DNA of 64,000 bases from an uncultured Aquimarina sp. (GTDB taxonomy: Bacteria > Bacteroidota > Bacteroidia > Flavobacteriales > Flavobacteriaceae). The notes under the pieces were generated by a model. It was not told the origin of the DNA, did no database searches, and was given only the letters and a program-made list of their open reading frames with translations. The position numbers and the translations under genes are program-made. Where the stretch lies: assembly GCF_947496855.1 (NCBI RefSeq), contig NZ_CANMED010000006.1, positions 186,001 to 250,000 of the forward strand. The letters run 5' to 3'. Positions 60,771 to 64,000 of the stretch are shown one piece after another (position 1 is the stretch's first letter; each line of letters opens with the position of its first letter).

Positions 60771-61391
60771 TTATTTTGTTTTGTAAACACTAATATTTCC
60801 TGTTATGGATTTTAATTCGATCTGATGTTGTCCGAAAGTTTTTTCTATAGAAAGAATTCCGGATTTTGTCATAGCAGTAATCGTTGAGTTTTTAGTATAC
60901 ACTGTAATATCTCCTTCTAACGTATTAATAGTTGCATTACCTATAAAATTTTGTAGCAGACAATCACCAGAGTTAAGCTCTACGAACAAAGATTTTATTT
61001 TGGCATCTAATTGCAGAGAGGCGATTCTGGATTTTACTGTTACTCTTAGATGTTGAGGTATTTGTATTTTTACTTTCAATACAATTACTTTATGTGCGCT
61101 TAGTTTGTCATTATGGTTTTCCGAAAAAGGCTGGACATCATCAATAATTATGAGCGAATCTTCTTTGCGTTTAGCATTTATTAATATATTATTTTGGTAT
61201 TCTCCTTCAGAAATACCATTGACTATAATTTTGTTTTCTGAAGTGTTAGTTATTTCTATCTGAAATGTGTCATCAAGAAATATCAAAACTTCTGAAAGAT
61301 CAGTCGCATCAATACTTTTGTTAAAAGTAGATTGTGATTGTACCGATATAGATAGTGTAAGAAAGATTAGAAAGAAAAAAAGCTGCCTCAT
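60771..61391 (-). CDS. Secreted GIN/DUF4097-like beta-strand-repeat protein (third of three)
   Basis: The ATG at 61391 gives a clean signal peptide (MRQLFFFLIFLTLSISVQSQ). The 206-residue protein shows repeated short strands with I-x-V-N-G and G-N-I-S/T patterns, resembling the adhesin-head GIN/DUF4097 beta-helix group and its two upstream neighbours. The start codon lies inside the loop of a terminator-like hairpin, and the U-run of that hairpin encodes FFF. It is probably the last gene of the sigma-factor operon. Confidence 0.7.
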   Translation of the reverse strand: MRQLFFFLIFLTLSISVQSQSTFNKSIDATDLSEVLIFLDDTFQIEITNTSENKIIVNGISEGEYQNNILINAKRKEDSLIIIDDVQPFSENHNDKLSAHKVIVLKVKIQIPQHLRVTVKSRIASLQLDAKIKSLFVELNSGDCLLQNFIGNATINTLEGDITVYTKNSTITAMTKSGILSIEKTFGQHQIELKSITGNISVYKTK

Positions 61392-61416
61392 ATTGCTGTA
61401 AGGTAGCTTTTTTTCT
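61372..61416 (-). terminator. Terminator-like hairpin containing the next gene's start codon
   Basis: On the minus strand AGCTACCT pairs with AGGCAGCT (one G-U), extended by A7/T7 flanks. The loop holds the ATG at 61391 and the following T-run encodes the signal-peptide phenylalanines. It may terminate, attenuate or gate translation between the second and third DUF4097-like genes. Confidence 0.6.
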
Positions 61417-61456
61417 AATTTATAGAACACTAAAGAATTGTGTTTTGATGTTGTGG

Positions 61457-62170
61457 TTATTCTTTTCTTAAGAAAATATCTCCACTAATTGTTTTGAGAT
61501 GTAAATTACTTCTAATATCACCAAACGTTCCGGTTACTTTACTGCCAACCATTCTGTTTTTTCCTTGATCAAACTCCATTTCTTTATCAGAATAGATAAG
61601 GCCAGTAATAGTTTCTGCTAATAACTTAGATTGAGAAATATTGATATCAATATCACCGCTAATAGTTTTTAGGGTTAATTCTCCACCATATTTTTTGATA
61701 TTAATGTTTCCGCTAATAATATCAATTTCTAGATCACCTTCGTAATTTTCTGACGCTATGTTACCAGAGATACTTTTTATTCTCAATTTAGCATTTTTAG
61801 GAAGATATAGCGTATAATTAGCATCAATGTCTATGCTGTTGCAAGGACCCCAATTTTTTCGCTTCGAGTTTTTAGTTTCTTTTTTTTGCTTTTCGAATAA
61901 ATCTCCATAACTGGATTCTATATCCAAAACAGAAGAAGCGTTGTCTATTTTTAGATCAAAGTAATTGTCAAACTCTCCATCATTAATACTTACTTCAGCT
62001 TTGAGGTAGACATTGTTCTTATCCCAAGTTTTGATAACAATTTCTTCGGCAAACTTAAACTCTATATTAATTCGATCAGCAGAAGTTGTAATTTCTTTTT
62101 CAATTACTTTTTGTGCGTTTACTTGAAATGCTATACAGCATAATGCGATGAGATTTACTAAAATTTTCAT
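61457..62170 (-). CDS. DUF4097-like secreted protein (second of three)
   Basis: The 237-residue protein has a signal peptide (MKILVNLIALCCIAFQVNAQ) and a series of about 20-residue strand repeats containing SISGNIASENYEG, TISGDIDI and TISGDIFL, typical of the DUF4097 beta-helix family. Such proteins are often encoded beside ECF sigma and anti-sigma genes in Bacteroidota and are thought to be surface or periplasmic. The gap to the first copy is 32 bases. Confidence 0.85.
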   Translation of the reverse strand: MKILVNLIALCCIAFQVNAQKVIEKEITTSADRINIEFKFAEEIVIKTWDKNNVYLKAEVSINDGEFDNYFDLKIDNASSVLDIESSYGDLFEKQKKETKNSKRKNWGPCNSIDIDANYTLYLPKNAKLRIKSISGNIASENYEGDLEIDIISGNINIKKYGGELTLKTISGDIDINISQSKLLAETITGLIYSDKEMEFDQGKNRMVGSKVTGTFGDIRSNLHLKTISGDIFLRKE

Positions 62171-62202
62171 GATTTTTTGTTTTTGATTGATGTATGACCT
62201 CT

Positions 62203-62961
62203 TTATTGTTTTCTTAGGTAGATATTTCCGGTAGAAGATCTTAGACTAATTTCTACTCCACCGTTATTTAATTGGGTTTTTATGGTTCTCCTTCCTCCAA
62301 CTACTTTCATATTATTATTGTTTACAGGAAGTTTAAGTTCGAAATCTGTAAAGATTTCTCCCATTGTTGTTTTCATCTCTAAATTTGCTGGTGTGCCAGA
62401 AGGTAAGCTTACATCTATAGTTCCAGTTGCAGAAATCAAAGAAATAGGTGAAATTTGACTTACTTTATCAAATATAATATTAATCTCTCCTGTTGCTGTT
62501 TTAGCAACAATTGGACCTGTTACATCTCTAAATGTCATATCACCGACATTCGTCGTGGCTTCTATTTCTGAAGAAAAACCATGAACAACCAAATCACCGA
62601 GATTACTTCTTTCTACTTTGACATTGATATTTTTCGGAAGAAAAACTTCCAGTATTTTACTATGCATGTTTTTTAGGTTTCTAACGATCAGTGTTCCTCC
62701 TTCTTTTTGTGCATATACTCCAAAGCCTGTATTATCACTTCCACCTGCATATACTGCTTTTAATCCTCGCGCTTTTTCGGGCATCTTGCGACCATTCCCT
62801 ATAATCAATAATTCATTTTTATCGTGAGCTTTTATCTTTACTCCAGATTCTGATCCAATAACCACATTTTTAACTCCTTGTAAGGATTGTGTGTAATTTC
62901 CTTGTGCGTGTATATGTCCAATAGTTATAAAAAGCACTATTGCAATTGCTATATTTTTCAT
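62203..62961 (-). CDS. DUF4097-like secreted protein (first of three)
   Basis: The 252-residue protein has a signal peptide (MKNIAIAIVLFITIGHIHAQ) and a beta-strand-repeat body with TNVGDMTFRDVTG, TATGEINI, SATGTIDVS and STGNIYLRK. It resembles its downstream neighbour and belongs to the same family. It follows the anti-sigma gene by 32 bases, so stress signals acting on that pair would induce it. Confidence 0.85.
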   Translation of the reverse strand: MKNIAIAIVLFITIGHIHAQGNYTQSLQGVKNVVIGSESGVKIKAHDKNELLIIGNGRKMPEKARGLKAVYAGGSDNTGFGVYAQKEGGTLIVRNLKNMHSKILEVFLPKNINVKVERSNLGDLVVHGFSSEIEATTNVGDMTFRDVTGPIVAKTATGEINIIFDKVSQISPISLISATGTIDVSLPSGTPANLEMKTTMGEIFTDFELKLPVNNNNMKVVGGRRTIKTQLNNGGVEISLRSSTGNIYLRKQ

Positions 62962-62993
62962 CTGTTCTTTTTTTTTGATTTTTGATTGAAATT

Positions 62994-63785
62994 TTAAATT
63001 AAACTAGGAAGACCAATAGTTACTTGATCCTTGACATAACTAGGTGTTTCTTCATTGAGAAGTAACTTTTCCATAGAAGGAACTGCGCGTTTTTCCTGTA
63101 TAGAAACTAATATTTGAATTAATTCAATTTGCATGCCCGGATCTTGTTCCATTTCCAGAGCATCTATTAAAGCTTTACGTACCATTTCTAAGTCCGAAAA
63201 CTTATTAAGTGCTTCTGCTGCAGCTAATCGCACATTGATATGGTCATCATAAAACATTTTATTAATTAAGGCTTTTAGTATCTCATTTCCGGGTTTTTCA
63301 AATTCTTCTGCATAGTTCACTGCCTTTAAGCGTTTACTTGCAGATTTATTTTCAATAAGAGAAATGGTTACTTCTTGTTTTAATTGTACTTTTTCTTTTT
63401 CTAATATTGCCATTTCCTGAGAAAAGGACTCATTGTTTTCTCGTTTTCCGTAGAAATATGCTGAAACAATTAAGGCAACGGTAGCGGCTATTTGTAATGC
63501 TGTTTTCCAAGAATTTTTTGGATTTTTACGAAGTGAAACTATTTTGGAATCACTTAATACCTCTTTTTCCTTTTGAAGCATTTCCTCAAAATTTAGTTGA
63601 ATACTTGCATCTGGTAATTCCTCGGAATCATTGTCAATTCCATCAAAAACTAGTTGGAGTTTATGCAATGACTCTTGACAGTTATCACAAGTTGTAAGAT
63701 GAGCTGCAATAATATGATACTCTTTCTGATCTAAATTATTATCTAGATAATCGATAAGTTGTTCTTCTATTTGATTACAGTTCAT
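62994..63785 (-). CDS. Anti-sigma factor with zinc-finger and HEAT-repeat domain
   Basis: The 263-residue protein begins with a zf-HC2-type anti-sigma domain (His29-x3-Cys33-x2-Cys36 in HLTTCDNC), has one membrane helix (about 92-109) and a periplasmic C-terminal part with HEAT-like repeats (NVRLAAAEALNKFSDLEMVRKAL and similar, about 175-263). It probably holds the sigma factor encoded four bases upstream at the membrane and releases it when the HEAT domain senses a ligand. Confidence 0.85.
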   Translation of the reverse strand: MNCNQIEEQLIDYLDNNLDQKEYHIIAAHLTTCDNCQESLHKLQLVFDGIDNDSEELPDASIQLNFEEMLQKEKEVLSDSKIVSLRKNPKNSWKTALQIAATVALIVSAYFYGKRENNESFSQEMAILEKEKVQLKQEVTISLIENKSASKRLKAVNYAEEFEKPGNEILKALINKMFYDDHINVRLAAAEALNKFSDLEMVRKALIDALEMEQDPGMQIELIQILVSIQEKRAVPSMEKLLLNEETPSYVKDQVTIGLPSLI

Positions 63786-63789
63786 AGCG

Positions 63790-64000
63790 TTATGTGTTTT
63801 GTAGGTAATGATCTTTTAATTTATGAATTGCTCGATGTACTTTGGTTTTTACTGCTCCTGCAGTTGATCCAGTTATCTCTGCAATCTCTTGGTATTTGAT
63901 ACCTTGGTATCTATTCATGATCACTAATTCTCTATCACTTTGATTTAATTGTCCTAAAGCTCTATTTAGTTGCTCTTTAATTTCACTTTTTTCTATACCA
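63790..64000 (-). CDS. ECF RNA polymerase sigma factor, N-terminal part beyond window edge
   Basis: Seventy codons of a C-terminus are present, ending at TAA 63790-63792. They contain the sigma region 4 helix-turn-helix: LNQSDRELVIMNRYQGIKYQ in outline, then EIAEITGSTAGAVKTKVHRA. The gene continues past the right edge. It lies four bases before the HEAT-domain anti-sigma gene, the normal order for an ECF sigma/anti-sigma pair. Confidence 0.92.
   Translation of the reverse strand, partial: GIEKSEIKEQLNRALGQLNQSDRELVIMNRYQGIKYQEIAEITGSTAGAVKTKVHRAIHKLKDHYLQNT

Noticed and set aside
1..64000. CRISPR arrays, insertion sequences, prophage or rRNA genes
   Set aside because: I looked for regularly spaced direct repeats, transposase or integrase motifs and rRNA sequence on both strands and saw none. 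The palindromes listed are not accompanied by transposase genes.

Overview
The window is a gene-dense, AT-rich segment of a chromosome from a member of the Bacteroidota, most likely a marine flavobacterium (Flavobacteriaceae). The evidence is a CarboxypepD_reg-type TonB-dependent receptor, the TAnnTTTG -7 promoter box in front of several genes, A-rich rather than GGAGG ribosome-binding regions, a ribosomal protein L32 without zinc cysteines, a GG-leader peptide of the type common in this phylum, and a gene content typical of the family. I see no prophage, insertion sequence, CRISPR array or rRNA operon. One tRNA gene (CAU anticodon) is present. The species cannot be named from the sequence alone.

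Layout. 1-8.9 kb: a partial secreted protein, an orphan ABC ATPase, a prolyl oligopeptidase lipoprotein, a DoxX-like membrane protein, a large M14 carboxypeptidase, asd and mscL. 9-14 kb: alr/tdk, then a plus-strand run with a DoxX-like protein, rsmI, a HopJ-family protein and an M50-like membrane protease whose real start appears to be a non-standard ATT. 14.3-18.2 kb: an accessory-looking module of two proteins that both end in PCPPTCP, a multi-pass membrane protein and a NarL-type two-component pair. Short sequence relics show that this module descends from a tandem duplication followed by deletion. 18.3-30.6 kb: recJ, a Gre-like factor, mtgA and small enzymes, then the fatty-acid block pdxA, DUF177 (YceD), rpmF, fabH, accB and accC. 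30.7-38.5 kb: ribE, a tRNA, mce, rbfA, an FtsX-type permease, dusB, lepA with a structured leader, and a Cof-type phosphatase.

38.8-41.3 kb: a 75-residue GG-leader peptide with four cysteines, then a nucleotidyltransferase-fold protein translationally coupled to yjbQ. This is the best candidate for an undescribed system. 41.4-54.8 kb: the TonB receptor, pgi, an M23 peptidase, a tryptophan dioxygenase-family gene and DUF3108 in one tight operon, then hppD and hmgA for tyrosine breakdown and a patatin-BamA fusion behind uvrC. 56.7-60.1 kb: a retropepsin-like protein, RimK ATP-grasp ligase and AstE/AspA-like deacylase triad, followed by 5-formyl-THF cyclo-ligase and a single-domain response regulator. 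60.1-64 kb: lspA, then (read from the right edge) an ECF sigma factor, a HEAT-repeat anti-sigma protein and three secreted DUF4097/GIN-like proteins.

Four long imperfect palindromes (near 3.9, 10.8, 16.6 and 32.5 kb) lie between genes and look like dispersed repeats. All identifications come from motif recognition by eye. No database search was run.
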